In this document: positions 33,233-43,847 of the stretch, in pieces
Numbering within the stretch: position 1 is the stretch's first letter
How the letters are laid out: each line of letters starts with the position of its first letter
Source: Geotrypetes seraphini
Lineage: Eukaryota; Chordata; Amphibia; Gymnophiona; Dermophiidae
Direction of reading: 5' to 3'
Assembly: GCF_902459505.1 (NCBI RefSeq)
Contig: NC_047100.1
Span: forward strand, 29,760,469 to 29,824,468
Length of the DNA: 64,000 nucleotides
Program-made: the position numbers and the translations under genes
The notes under the pieces: model-generated
What the model saw: only the letters and a program-made list of their open reading frames with translations
Databases searched by the model: none
What the model was told of the DNA's origin: nothing

Positions 33233-35980
33233 ATGACCACAAATGCTCGCAGTCTAAGCAACAAAGTTCATGATCTGCAAGCCCTGATATTAGAGGCAGA
33301 TCTAGATATTGTTGCTATCACAGAAACATGGTTCAGTGAATCACATGGATGGGATGCAAACATACCGGGATATAATCTTTTTAGGAAGGACAGAGATGGT
33401 CATAAAGGTGGAGGAGTAGCTCTCTATGTAAAGATCAATATCCAAGCGACCGAAATGCAAGGGACCTGGGGAGAGGAAGAAGCGATATGGATTGCTCTGA
33501 AAAGAGAAGATGGAACTTCTATCTACGTGGGTGTAGTCTACAGACCTCCGACTCAATCGCAGCAAATTGATAAGGATCTGATTGTGGATATCCAAAAGTT
33601 TGGAAGGAAAGAGGAGGTTCTGCTGTTGGGAGATTTCAACCTGCCGGATGCGGACTGGAATGTTCCGTCTGCGGAATCGGAAAGAAGTAGGGAGATTGTG
33701 GATGCCTTTCAAGAGGCTCTGCTCAGACAAATGGTGACGGAACCCACAAGGGAAAAAGCGATATTGGATCTGGTCCTCACAAATGGAGAGAGTATCTCTA
33801 ATGTTCGAGTGGGTGCTCACCTAGGTAGTAGCGATCATCAAACGGTTTGGTTTGATATAACGGCTAAAGTGGAGAGCGGCCGCACGACACTTAAAGTCCT
33901 AGATTTCAAACGTACGGACTTTAATGCAATGGGAAAGTACCTGAAGAAAGAGCTGTTAGGATGGGAGGACATAAGAGAAGTGGAAAGACAGTGGTCTAAG
34001 CTGAAAGGAGCGATAAAAATGGCTACGGACCTTTATGTGAAGAAAATCAATAAAAACAAGAGAAAAAGGAAGCCGATATGGTTCTCCAACCTAGTGGCTG
34101 AGAAAATAAAGGCGAAAGAGTTGGCGTTCATGAAATATAAAAAAACCCAAGAAGAGGAGAGCAGAAAGGACTACAGGGTGAAACTGAAAGAAGCCAAGAG
34201 AGAGATACATTTGGCGAAGGCACAGGCGGAAGAACAAATGGCTAAAAATGTAAAACAGGGAGATAAAAATTTTTTCAGATATATTAGTGAAAGGAGGAAG
34301 ATAAAAAATGGAATTGCTAGGCTGAAAGATGCTGGGAACAAATATGTGGAGAGTGATGAGTAGAAAGCAAATGTGCTAAACAAATACTTCTGTTCTGTGT
34401 TCACAGAAGAAAATCCTGGAGAAGGACCGAGATTGTCTGGCAAAGTTACACGAGAAAATGGAGTAGATTCTGCGCCGTTCACGGAGGAGGGTGTTTATGA
34501 GCAACTTGAAAAACTGAAGGTGGACAAAGCGATGGGACCAGACGGGATCCATCCCAGGATACTAAGGGAGCTCAGAGAGGTTCTGGCGAGTCCTATTAAA
34601 GACTTGTTCAACAAATCTCTGGAGACGGGAGTGATTCCTGGGGATTGGAGGAGAGCGGATGTGGTCCCTATTCATAAAAGTGGTCACAGGGATGAAGCAG
34701 GAAACTACAGGCCGGTGAGCCTCACTTCAGTTGTTGGAAAAATAATGGAAGTGTTGCTGAAAGAAAGGATAGTGTATTTCCTTGAATCTAATAGGTTACA
34801 GGATCCGAGGCAACATGGCTTTACGAAAGGTAAATCGTGCCAAACGAACCTGATTGAATTTTTTGATTGGGTGACCAGAGAGCTGGATCGAGGACATATG
34901 CTAGATGTAATTTACTTGGATTTCAGCAAAGCCTTTGATACAGTTCCTCATAAGAGGCTGTTGAACAAACTTGAAGGGCTGAAGTTAGGACCCAAAGTGG
35001 TGAACTGGGTCAGAAACTGGCTGTCGGACAGACGCCAGAGGGTGGTGGTTAATGGAAGTCGCTCGAAGGAAGAATTGGTGACTAGTGGAGTCCCTCAGGG
35101 TTCGGTGCTGGGGCCAATCCTGTTCAATATGTATGTAAGTGACATTGCTGAAGGGTTAGAAGGAAAAGTGTGCCTTTTTGCAGATGATACCAAGATTTGT
35201 AACAGAGTAGACACCGAAGAGGGAGTGGAAAATATGAAAAAGGATCTGCAAAAGTTAGAGGAATGGTCTAATGCCTGGCAACTAAAATTCAATGCAAAGA
35301 AATGCAGAGTAATGCATTTTGGGATTAATAATAGGAAGGAACCGTATATGCTGGGAGGAGAGAAGCTGATATGCACGGACGGGGAGAGGGACCTTGGGGT
35401 GATAGTGTCCGAAGATCTAAAGGCGAAAAAACAGTGTGACAAGGCAGTGGCTGCTGCCAGAAGGATTCTGGGCTGTATAAAGAGAGGCGTAGTCAGTAGA
35501 AGGAAGAAGGTGTTGATGCCCCTGTACAGGTCATTGGTGAGGCCCCACTTGGAGTATTGTGTTCAGTTTTGGAGACCGTATCTGGCGAAAGACGTAAGAA
35601 GACTTGAGGCGGTCCAGAGGAGGGCGACGAAAATGATAGGAGGCTTGCGCCAGAAGACGTATGAGGAGAGACTGGAAGCCCTGAATATGTATACCCTAGA
35701 GGAAAGGAGAGACAGGGGAGATATGATTCAGACGTTCAAATACTTAAAGGGTATTAACGTAGAACAAAATCTTTTCCAGAGAAAGGAAAATGGTAAAACC
35801 AGAGGACATAATTTGAGGTTGAGGGGTGGTAGATTCAGGGGCAATGTTAGGAAATTCTACTTTACGGAGAGGGTGGTGGATGCCTGGAATGCGCTCCCGA
35901 GAGAGGTGGTGGAGAGTAAAACTGTGACTGAGTTCAAAGAAGCGTGGGATGAACACAGAAGATTTAGAATCAGAAAATAA
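33233..35980 (+). pseudogene. CR1-E ORF2: endonuclease and reverse transcriptase, one stop
   Basis: One frame of about 915 codons broken only by a TAG near 34361. The apurinic-type endonuclease shows TTNARSLSNKVHDLQALILE, ITETWFSESHGWD, LLGDFNLPDADW and GSSDHQTVWFD (residues 1-215). The reverse transcriptase shows NYRPVSLTSVVGKIMEVLLK, YLDFSKAFDTVPH, SGVPQGSVLGPILFNMYVSD and active site FADDTKI (about 445-660). The end has LVRPHLEYCVQFWRPY and FTERVVDAWNALPREVVES. In this family the protein nicks DNA and copies its own RNA. ATG at 33233 follows the ORF1 stop by about 190 nt. Confidence 0.93.
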
Positions 35981-36290
35981 TATTAAAGATTGAACTAGGC
36001 CAGTTACTGGGCAGACTTGTACCGTCTGTGTCTGTGCATGGCCGTTTGGAGGAGGATGGGCAGGGGAGGACTTCAATGGCTGGGAGGGTGTAGATGGGCT
36101 GGAGTAAGTCTTAACAGAGATTTCGGCAGTTGGAACCCAAGCACAGTACCGGGTAAAGCTTTGGATTCTCGCCCAGAAATAGCTAAGAAGAAAAAAAAAA
36201 TAAAATAATAATTTAAATTGAATCAGGTTGGGCAGACTGGATGGACCATTCGGGTCTTTATCTGCCGTCATCTACTATGTTACTATGTTT

Positions 36291-37727
36291 AAGTCTGAAC
36301 TTATACCTTTAAATGTTCATTGTGTAAAAGGATTATTTGACGCTTTTCCGTTCATATGGAAAGAAGAAGGATTTAAATATCTTGGCATTCAAGTTAAAAA
36401 TACAATTGAAGATACAGTAAAAGAAAATGAAAAATTTGTATTGAAAAGAGTTACAGAGTTATGTGAGCAATGGAATCCGTTACATCTTTCTTGGTGGGGG
36501 AGAGTTCAAACTATTAAAATGATGATCTTGCCTGTAGTTTGCTACCAAATGAGTATGATACCTATTTATTTTCAGGGGTCCTTTTATAAAAAGCTTAATA
36601 GCATTTTAACGAAATTTCTTTGGCTTGGTAAAACGCATAGAATAGCTTTGGCATCTTTGCAAAAATCAATTAAGGAGGGAGGGGTAAATTTTCCAAATTT
36701 TTATAGGTACCATCAAGCCTATATTTTACGTCAGGGTATGTATTGGATCCTCCCAGAACTGATAGATAATGCACCGGATTGGTTATATTTGGAATGGCGC
36801 CTTATGTTTCCCCTAAATTTAGTTCATCTTCCAAGTATCAACATGCCTAGAAGATACAGAGAAAATAAGATATTAATGGATACTTGGAAAACGTTGAGGT
36901 TTATTAGTAAATTAACACCTGTCCCAATAAACAAGTCAACTAATCAGTCTTTATGGATAAACTCCAAGATTAAAATTGGCGGAGCTCAAATCCTTTGGAA
37001 GGAATGGATTATTGCAGGCATTAGATCTCTGAATGATGTTATTTCGGAAGATAAACTGCTGTAATTTTCACAATTGCAACATAGATTTGGTCTTAGTAAA
37101 AAACAAAGTTTTAAATGGTTGCAATTGAAGCAGGCCATTCAGGTTGGGTTCCCTGAATGGAAAACATTGAATAATCAATATAGTTTAGAGTTCTTATGCT
37201 TCCAAGCCGCATTGTGGTATAAATTAATATCTGGATATTTGAATAAATAAACAAAAAATGGTCTAAGAGACATTTGGAGCATTGAGATTAAGCATCAAAT
37301 TACTGCATCTCAATGGCCACTAATTTGGTCTTGGAGAATGAGATGTACAGTGTCAGCATCTATGAGACAAACTTGGTTCTTTTTATTACATAGAGCTTTT
37401 TGGACCCCTACACGTTTGCAAAAATTAGATAGTTCTAAGTCCAATAAATGCTGGCACTGTAATCTGGAACCTGGGACGTTGGATCATTTACTATATCATT
37501 GTCCCTACATTAAAAGTTTTTGGAATGCAATTTGGCCACAAATTAATAAATTTGCCATTCAGCATATAACCAATAACTGGAAGAATCATAGTAACCTTAA
37601 TTATACATTTTGGTGGAATACAATTTGTCATATATTCAAAATGGAAAGAGTAATAGCAATACAAAGAGGGACATATCCTAAATTTATAAAAATATGGGGG
37701 CCATTGACAAAGTATTGTACTGAATGA
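36291..37727 (+). pseudogene. L1 ORF2, 3' part
   Basis: Resumes the reverse-transcriptase C-terminal region: FPFIWKEEGFKYLGIQVKN, HLSWWGRVQTIKMMILPVVC, FLWLGKTHRIALASLQKSIK, then the Cys/His block KCWHCNLEPGTLDHLLYHCP (about 37445-37505) characteristic of L1 ORF2 ends. Stops occur at about 37062 and 37247. The last codon before TGA is near 37725. Confidence 0.88.
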
Positions 37728-38030
37728 ATAATAGGATTTATCTTCTTCTTTTCTTGTCTTCTTTATGGCATACATGGAGGGGGGGGTAGTGAAAATAATT
37801 TTACATAACATGTTATAATATGGTATGCAATATGTATAAGGTGATTGGAAAGTACTTGAAGGGTGGGGGGTGGGAGAGGGGATAAAAAAAATTTGTTCAG
37901 AATATTATGTAATAGATATAAAAGTGATATTGTGTATTCATTAGTTGTAACTCAATATTTTGTACACTTCATGTAAAATGTGAAAATGAATAAAGAATTA
38001 TAAAAAAAAAAAATAAAAAGGTTCCATGGG

Positions 38031-38811
38031 TGATCCAGCAAATTACAGACTGGTAAGCTTGGCTTCAAAGTTGGACAAGATAGTGGAAACTATTCTAAAG
38101 AATAAAATTATGGAACGCGTAGACAAGCATGGTAATGGAACCGACTCAGCATGGGTTCAGCTAAGGGATTTCTTGCCTAACCAATTTGCCTCATTTCCGG
38201 TTGATGCAGTGTATCTAGATTTTTAGAAACCTTTTGACAGAGTTCCTGCTGAGAGACTCCTGAGAAAATTAAAGAATCATGGGGTAGGGGGCAATGATTT
38301 ATTGTAGATTAGGAATTGGTTATTGGACAGAAAACAGATAGATTTAAATGGCCATTTTTCTCAATGGAGGAGGGTTAATCGTGGAGTGTGTAAGGGACCG
38401 GTGCCATTTAACATATTTATAAATGATCTGGAAACTGGAACAACAAGTGAGGTCATGAAATTTCCAAATGACAAGAAATTATTCAAATGTGTCAAAACAC
38501 ATGTGGGATGCCAAAAATTATAGGTAGACCTTAGGAAATGAGAAGACTGAGCATCCAAATGAAGTGATGCATATTGGAAATAATTCTCCAAATCATAGTT
38601 ACCTAATGCTAGGGTCAGCATCCAAGAAAAAGAACTTGGTGTTATTGTAGACACTACACTGAAATCTTCTGCCCAATGTGTGACAATTATTAGGCAAGTA
38701 AGAGCAAGAACATTAGAATGCCTCTGCATCACTCCATGGTGAGAACTGCATTCAATTCTGGTTGCCATATCTCAAAAAATTAGAAAAGGTTTACAAAAGT
38801 TGGACAAATAG
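38031..38811 (+). mobile_element. Old CR1 LINE, right part (continues from 28192)
   Basis: Broken frames read GDPANYRLVSLASKLDKIVE, VYLDF-KPFDRVPAERLLRK and NIFINDLETGTTSEVMKF, where the FADD active site has degraded to FPND. This is the oldest layer of the nest. The L1 inserted within its AAAAAGGTTCCATGGG. Confidence 0.82.
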
Positions 38812-38955
38812 ATGTTGGCATTATCATCTCGAAGCAGGGACTTTAATCATTTATTGTTCTATTATCCATTCATTTTGGCTTTTTGGAAATCAATATGGGG
38901 CCAAATTAATTGTTTGTTGGAAAATCCAGTGGCATTGTCCTATAAGGAGAAATTA
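38812..38955 (+). mobile_element. L1 ORF2 C-terminal scrap
   Basis: The plus strand encodes RCWHYHLEAGTLIIYC and FWLFGNQYGAKL, a diverged copy of the KCWHCNLEPGTLDHLL block of L1 ORF2. It abuts the old CR1 on the left. Confidence 0.6.
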
Positions 38956-38986
38956 GGTTCTTACCTGCTAATTTACTTTCTTTTAG

Positions 38987-39415
38987 CTAAGTTTCCAACT
39001 GACAGATTCTTTCCTCCATCACAGACATTCTTTGTCTGTCAGTTTGGATTTCTTGTTTCAGATTAATCAATTCTTCCTTCACTTCTGATAATTTGTTGGC
39101 ATTATCAGTCAGCATTATTTTGATTTTAAATAATTCTGCCATGATGTCAGCTTTTTCATTAATTTCATCTGCTTCCAGCGGGATTGGTACGCTGGACGGC
39201 GATACAGGGGTTACCTTTGACCTTTTTGCCGACACTCCCGAAGTACAAGGTTTTTCATTTTTTCCTTGCCTTATCGCTGCCATTTCCGCCGTTGATTTTT
39301 ATTATTTTTAAGTCGGACAAGTAAATAAATAGTTTTATTTTATTCAGTTGTTGCCTGGGACTCAGGAGCTCTGCGGTTAAGCTGCCATATCGTGCGTGCT
39401 CCAAGCCACGCCCTA
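38987..39415 (-). mobile_element. L1 5' end with start of ORF1
   Basis: The minus strand has the L1 5' UTR (GGCGTGGCTTGGAGCACGCA against the GGCGTGGCTTAGCGTGC of the L1 at 28209). It then has ATG at 39283 and about 98 codons of ORF1 (MAAIRQGKNEKPCTSGV, coiled coil DNANKLSEVKEELINLKQEI). The frame is open to the break at 38987. This is a different L1 subfamily from the full-length copy. Confidence 0.8.
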
Positions 39416-40130
39416 AGTGGGTTTTTTACCCTTATGAAAACCCAACGGACTTAAGCTGCTTTTTTTTAGTTATCTTGTTAAGCCAATGAAAAGTATGGCA
39501 AGCAAGCTAAACAAGCAAGCCCGGAGATCAGGAAGCTGGAAAAACTGGATTTCATGGCTTCGGACTGCCTCACCTGCCCGGTCACCCCCGTCAGTGACTA
39601 CCAGGACCTTCGGAATACTCAGGAAAGGAACACAGTACGGTCCCGATACCGGGTGCGCCTCCACAGAACCGTGCAGCCCACGCTCTACCTCTTAGCGGAC
39701 GAACCTGGGGTGAGCTGGCTCCCGATCCCGGAGCTCTGATCCGACTAACAGACTGACCCAGGGGCTTATTGCAGTGACAGGTAACCCTCCCAGATGCAGA
39801 CATTTTCCATAAAAATCTGCCATCTCCCGCCAAAAGGATGTCCCCATAGGGTGAATCCACAGCAAGACCCGCATCAAAAATTAACTTAATACACTAAAAT
39901 TTAGGAAAAGAAGAGATGAGCTCCTACAGAGTGGCTGTAGGAAACAAGACATCTTCACTGAGCATGTCACAGGAGATGGACCCAGGGGTGTGGCTCAAAG
40001 TTGTATTTGAGTTTCCTACAGATTGTGGCTGGATGGGTTACATAACCCTAACGTGCAGACTACAGAGGTATTGTACAAGAATCTGTCCATGCGTTTCAGA
40101 GTTATGCTGGATACATTGGATTTTATATAT
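39416..40130. other. Unassigned, partly CpG-rich
   Basis: A CpG-rich stretch at about 39530-39760 is open on both strands. The plus-strand frame reads MASDCLTCPVTPVSDYQDLR and VRLHRTVQPTLYLLADEPGV. I do not recognise it and see no good splice sites. It may be part of an unnamed repeat. Confidence 0.3.
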
Positions 40131-40134
40131 ATAT

Positions 40135-40925
40135 TTTTGTTTTAACAACAGCACGGTTTACAAATATTAAAAGAAAAGAAGGACATTAAAAACAAAGAAA
40201 AGCAAAAGAGAATTAAATAAAATTAATTTCAAGGTAAAGCTAAACTGAAAAGATACGCCTTCACATGTAACCTAAATTTTGGATCCGAAAATTCAGAACG
40301 AATCTCAATCAGAAGAGAATTTCATAGTCTAGGAATAGATGCAAAAAAAGCAGAATTAGGAGTTGAAGCCAATCAAACTAAATGAACCAAAGGTAAAGTT
40401 AATCGGTGAGCAGATACAGAATTCAAGTTACAAATTGGCCTATATGGAACTAATAATTTCCCCAAGTAATCAGGTTGACCTGATTGTAATACTTTAAAGT
40501 CAAGCATTAAAGCCTTATGCATAAGACAATATTTCACAGGATGCCTATAAAAAATGGAAAAATATGATCGTACCTACGAACATTAACAAGGACTCTGATA
40601 GCGGTTTTCTGCACAGTTTGTAACTTCTTAATAGGTACTGACAGCAATCCAGTATAAATGATATTACAACAGTCAATCTTTGAAGTAACTGAGACATAAA
40701 TAAGAGATTCACAAGGCGTATCAATATAAGAGCGTATAGAACAAATCCCTACGCAAAGAGAAAAAGCAAGATTTCACAAGCAATTTGTAAATGAAATGTA
40801 AGTGCAGAATCCAAATGCACACCTAAATATGTCATAGTATTTGGAAGTTGAATAGGTTGAGACGTTAAGAGAGGTGATATTGATAATGAATTAGAACTAG
40901 TAACCCACATCCCAACTCTTTTCTG
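40135..40925 (-). mobile_element. L2-type LINE, old 3' fragment
   Basis: Translated on the minus strand with breaks, it gives SIPRLWNSLLIEIRS and a KAYLF-type ending, matching the L2 C-terminal 'P-WNSLP...LK-HLF' pattern. The same region is seen in the clearer copy at 9345-9930. Confidence 0.55.
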
Positions 40926-40939
40926 CGAGTTCAGAATTA

Positions 40940-42955
40940 GCTTTCCATTATTTTTCTAATAACTGAAGTGAGCCTGTAGTTTCCCGCTTCATCTCTGCGA
41001 CCACTTTTGTGAAGAAGAACCATATCTTCTCTTCTCTAATCCTGTCTCCAAGGATTTATTAAACAAATCTTGAAGTGGAACCGCCAGAATCTCTTTGAGT
41101 TTCCTCATTATCCCAACTGGTCCCAAGGCTTTGCCCACCTTCAATTTTTCAAGTTGTTCATAAACACTTTCTTTCATGAATGGCACGGTATCCACTCCAT
41201 GCTCATATGTAATTTTGCCTGTCAATCGTGGTCCTCCTCCAGGATTTTCTACCTTGAACACAAAACAGAAGTATTTAACACGTTTGCTTTTTCTTTATCG
41301 GTCTCCACGTAGTTGTTCATAGTTTCCTTCAATCTTGCAATTCCATTTTTTGTCTTCCTCCTTCCACTAATAAACACAAAAAATTATGACTCCCTGGTAT
41401 TCTGTTTTGTTCTCCTCTTCTTGAGTATTTTTATATCCCACAAATACCAGTTCTTTTGCCTTTATTTTCTCTGCCGATAGTTTGGAGAACCATATCAATT
41501 TCCATTTTCTCTTGTTTTTATTTTCCTCACATAAAGGTCAGTAACCATTTTTATTGCTCTTTTCAGCTTAGACCAGGGGTAGGCAATTCCGATCTTCGAG
41601 AGCCACAGGCAGGTCAGGTTTTCAGGATACCCACAATGAATATGTATGAGATGGATTTGCATGCACTGCCTCCTTGAGATACAAATCTCTCTCATGCATA
41701 TTTATTGTGGGTATCTTGAAAACCTGACCTGCCTGTGGCTCTCGAGGACTGGAATTGCCCACCCCTGGCTTAGACCGCTGTTACACCACTTCACTTCTGT
41801 CCTCCCATCCTATTAGCTCTTTCTTCAGATACTCCTCCATTTTCCTGAAGTCCACATGTTTGAAATCCAGGACTTTTGAGTTTTGTGTGGCTGCCCTCCG
41901 ATTTAGTTGTGTTTGGTGATCACTACCACCCAGGTGGGCACCCACACGGACATTAGAAACACTTTTCCCGTTTGGGAGCACCAGATCCAGTAGTGTTCTT
42001 TCCCTCACTGGTTCCATCACCATTTCTCTGAGCTGAGCCCCTTGAAGGGTATCCACTATCTCTCTACTTCTTTCTGATTCTGCAGATGGAACTTTCCAAT
42101 CCATATCCGGCAGGTTTAAATCACCCTAGGTTTTGGCTATTTGCAACAAGATCTTTATCAATTTCCTACGCTTGAGTCAGAGGTCTGTAGACAACGCCCA
42201 CGTAGATACAAGTGCCCACGTAGATACAAGTTCCAGCTTCTCTTTTCAAAGCTATCCATAGCGCTTCCTCTTCTCCCCGGGCACCCTGCATTTCAGTCAC
42301 TTGGACATAGAGAGCTACTCCTCCACCTCTTTGACCATCTCCGTCTGTCCTAAAAAGAATATAGCCCGGTATGTCTCTGTGATTGTAACAATATCCAAGC
42401 CAGCCTCTAAGATCATGATTTTTGTTGCCTAGACTGCAAGCGTTCGTGGTCATTGCTTTCCAGCTACTTTTCTGTGGCAATTTTAATTTTTCTCTAGTTT
42501 TTTGTTTAGTCTCACTTCCTGTTGCCTTGCTAAGAAGTGTATTGCTAATATTGTGTACATTGCTATCTACTACTGTCATATCTTGTCTTTTGCTGGGCGT
42601 AGCCACCATAAATGTCCTGCAACGCCTAGAACCATATTGCCTGAATTTCTCAGCAAGGATCCTTTTACCTGAGTCTGGCTTCTCACATTACTCTGTGTCT
42701 TCTGGAAATTGCTGGAAACCAAAGGCAGTTTCAAAGGTGCCTGAATGTCTGAGGCTACTCTCCCATTCCTCTGGAAACTCAGGTGTAGGTAGCTTAGCGC
42801 ACACACATACAGGTCAGATTTTCACACAGCAAAACACAGTAGTGATAATTTTAAACTGCAAACTTTTACTTGCATTCATGGGGAATATATGCACTACTCC
42901 TTACCTCCAGTGCATAATAGTCACTCAGGAAAAAGGGTAAGACTAATAAAAACAC
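40940..42955 (-). mobile_element. Old CR1 LINE copy F, carrying a hAT MITE
   Basis: Minus-strand pieces in CR1 order: end of ORF1 (KGSLLRNSGNMVL, about 42600-42690), endonuclease (SWKAMTTNACSLGNKNHDL, GGGVALYVQVTEMQGARGEE; DWKVPSAESERSREIVDTLQ; 41781-42609), linker (KRAIKMVTDLYVRKIK), then the start of reverse transcriptase (VYEQLEKLKVGKALGPVG; 40989-41261), where it is cut off. Several frameshifts and small deletions make it much older than copies E and G. It lies head to head with copy G. Confidence 0.88.
41574..41767. mobile_element. hAT MITE, 194 bp, with 8-bp target-site duplication
   Basis: It begins CAGGGGTAGGCAATTCC and ends GGAATTGCCCACCCCTG. Most of it is one long inverted repeat (CACAGGCAGGTCAGGTTTTC pairs with its complement). 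It is flanked by perfect GCTTAGAC at 41566-41573 and 41768-41775, the 8-bp duplication of hAT transposons. It sits in the linker region of CR1 copy F, so it inserted after that LINE. Confidence 0.95.
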
Positions 42956-42965
42956 CCAGGAATAA

Positions 42966-43655
42966 ATGGGTCACAGTAGCTCAGGAAGACTGCGACATGT
43001 AACACAGAAACATCCACCTTCACTAATATTACCTCTACAGAATTCCTTCGCTCCACTAGTGCACTGCGATACTCAAGAAAACAGAAGGGAGGTGGGACTG
43101 GAACCAATGAAGGGAACTCAAGAGAACAAGCGCACCCTAAGCACAAATAAAAAAGCCAAAAACAGAAAACTATTACTGTTGGGGGATTCCATCATCAGAG
43201 GCATTAACCTTGGAAGACAAGGCGAGGAGACCAAAATAGTGAAATGTCTTCCAGGATCCTCAGCTACTAGGAGTTCCAGGCAAATACCGACTATAATTAA
43301 GGAAGAAACTAAGGATTTTAACACTGATGTTGTTATCCATCTGGGAACAAATGACCTGGCCAACAACTCCACACTTGCAGCACAGAAAGCTTTTCGGGAG
43401 CTTTGTAAAGACTTTAGCTTTTTCTGAAATACTGCCTGCATATGGAAAGGGAGAGCAAACAGTGAAAAACACAGAGGACTTTAATAGATGGCTCAAAGCC
43501 TGGTGTCATCAAGAAGGCTTCAGGTACATAGGAGGATGAGGAAATACATGGAAGGACAAGAAGCTATATTGCACTGATGGGCTACATATTACTATAGCAG
43601 GAAAAAGAAACCTTGCAGAGAAATTTAGACAATATTTTTCTAGGCATTTAAACTA
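42966..43655 (+). pseudogene. CR1-G ORF1 with SGNH-esterase domain, damaged
   Basis: This shows the catalytic blocks of CR1 ORF1: nucleophile block KLLLLGDSIIRGINL (about 43165), VVIHLGTNDLANNS (about 43330) and CTDGLHIT (about 43575). A basic, Lys-rich linker (TLSTNKKAKNRK) precedes them. The frame shifts near 43410 after ELCKDF, and a stop follows RYIGG at about 43540. The esterase is thought to help CR1-clade particles associate with membranes or RNA. The N-terminal zinc-finger part is absent. Confidence 0.8.
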
Positions 43656-43847
43656 GAAGGTGGGGGTGGTGTATGTACGAAGGACAATTATAGAGACCAC
43701 CCCCGGCAAAAGAAAAGATGTGATAGTAGTAAAGGCTGCAACATAAGCAATATCAGCAACTCATTTCTTAGTATTGCAACGGAAAGTGAAACGACACAAA
43801 AATCCATATGAAAAAGGAGATTATCGCTGAAAAATAGCTGGAAAGCA

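Larger units (their letters stand above)
32791..36290 (+). mobile_element. CR1 LINE copy E (3.5 kb), inserted in L1 ORF2
   Basis: A 5'-truncated but long CR1. It holds the end of ORF1, the whole of ORF2 and the 3' UTR, and it ends in the octamer-type tail ACTATGTTACTATGTTT. It is nearly identical to the copy at 43406-46900. It starts at a GTAAAG word shared by the L1 target and the CR1 itself. The reconstructed empty site implies a duplication of three bases or fewer, as is usual for CR1. Confidence 0.95.
28209..38014 (+). mobile_element. Full-length L1 LINE, interrupted by a CR1
   Basis: The element is bounded by a perfect 16-bp target-site duplication AAAAAGGTTCCATGGG at 28193-28208 and 38015-38030, and it ends in an A-rich tail. 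Without the CR1 at 32791-36290 it is about 6.3 kb, the normal L1 length. The order is: short 5' UTR (28209-28342), ORF1 (from 28343), AT-rich spacer (29183-30605), ORF2 with endonuclease and reverse transcriptase (30606-37727), 3' UTR with T/G-rich sequence, tail. Lesions visible: one in-frame stop in ORF1, one frameshift near 32344-32350 in an A run, stops at about 37062 and 37247, and the CR1 insertion. It is dead but not ancient. Confidence 0.93.

Noticed and set aside
35095-35442. Long open frames antisense to CR1 ORF2 (also at 45711-46058, 33341-33820 and similar places)
   Set aside because: They are shadows of the reverse-transcriptase and endonuclease frames on the opposite strand, with no start context or domain.
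38812-39415. Twin-primed (5'-inverted) single L1 insertion
   Set aside because: The order of the sense 3' scrap and the inverted 5' piece does not fit twin priming, and the two parts differ in age, so two separate fragments are more likely.
42966-43655. SGNH/GDSL lipase-like frame as a host esterase gene
   Set aside because: It is continuous with CR1 ORF2 and matches the known ORF1 esterase of CR1 elements. A degraded relative lies at 51540-52050.
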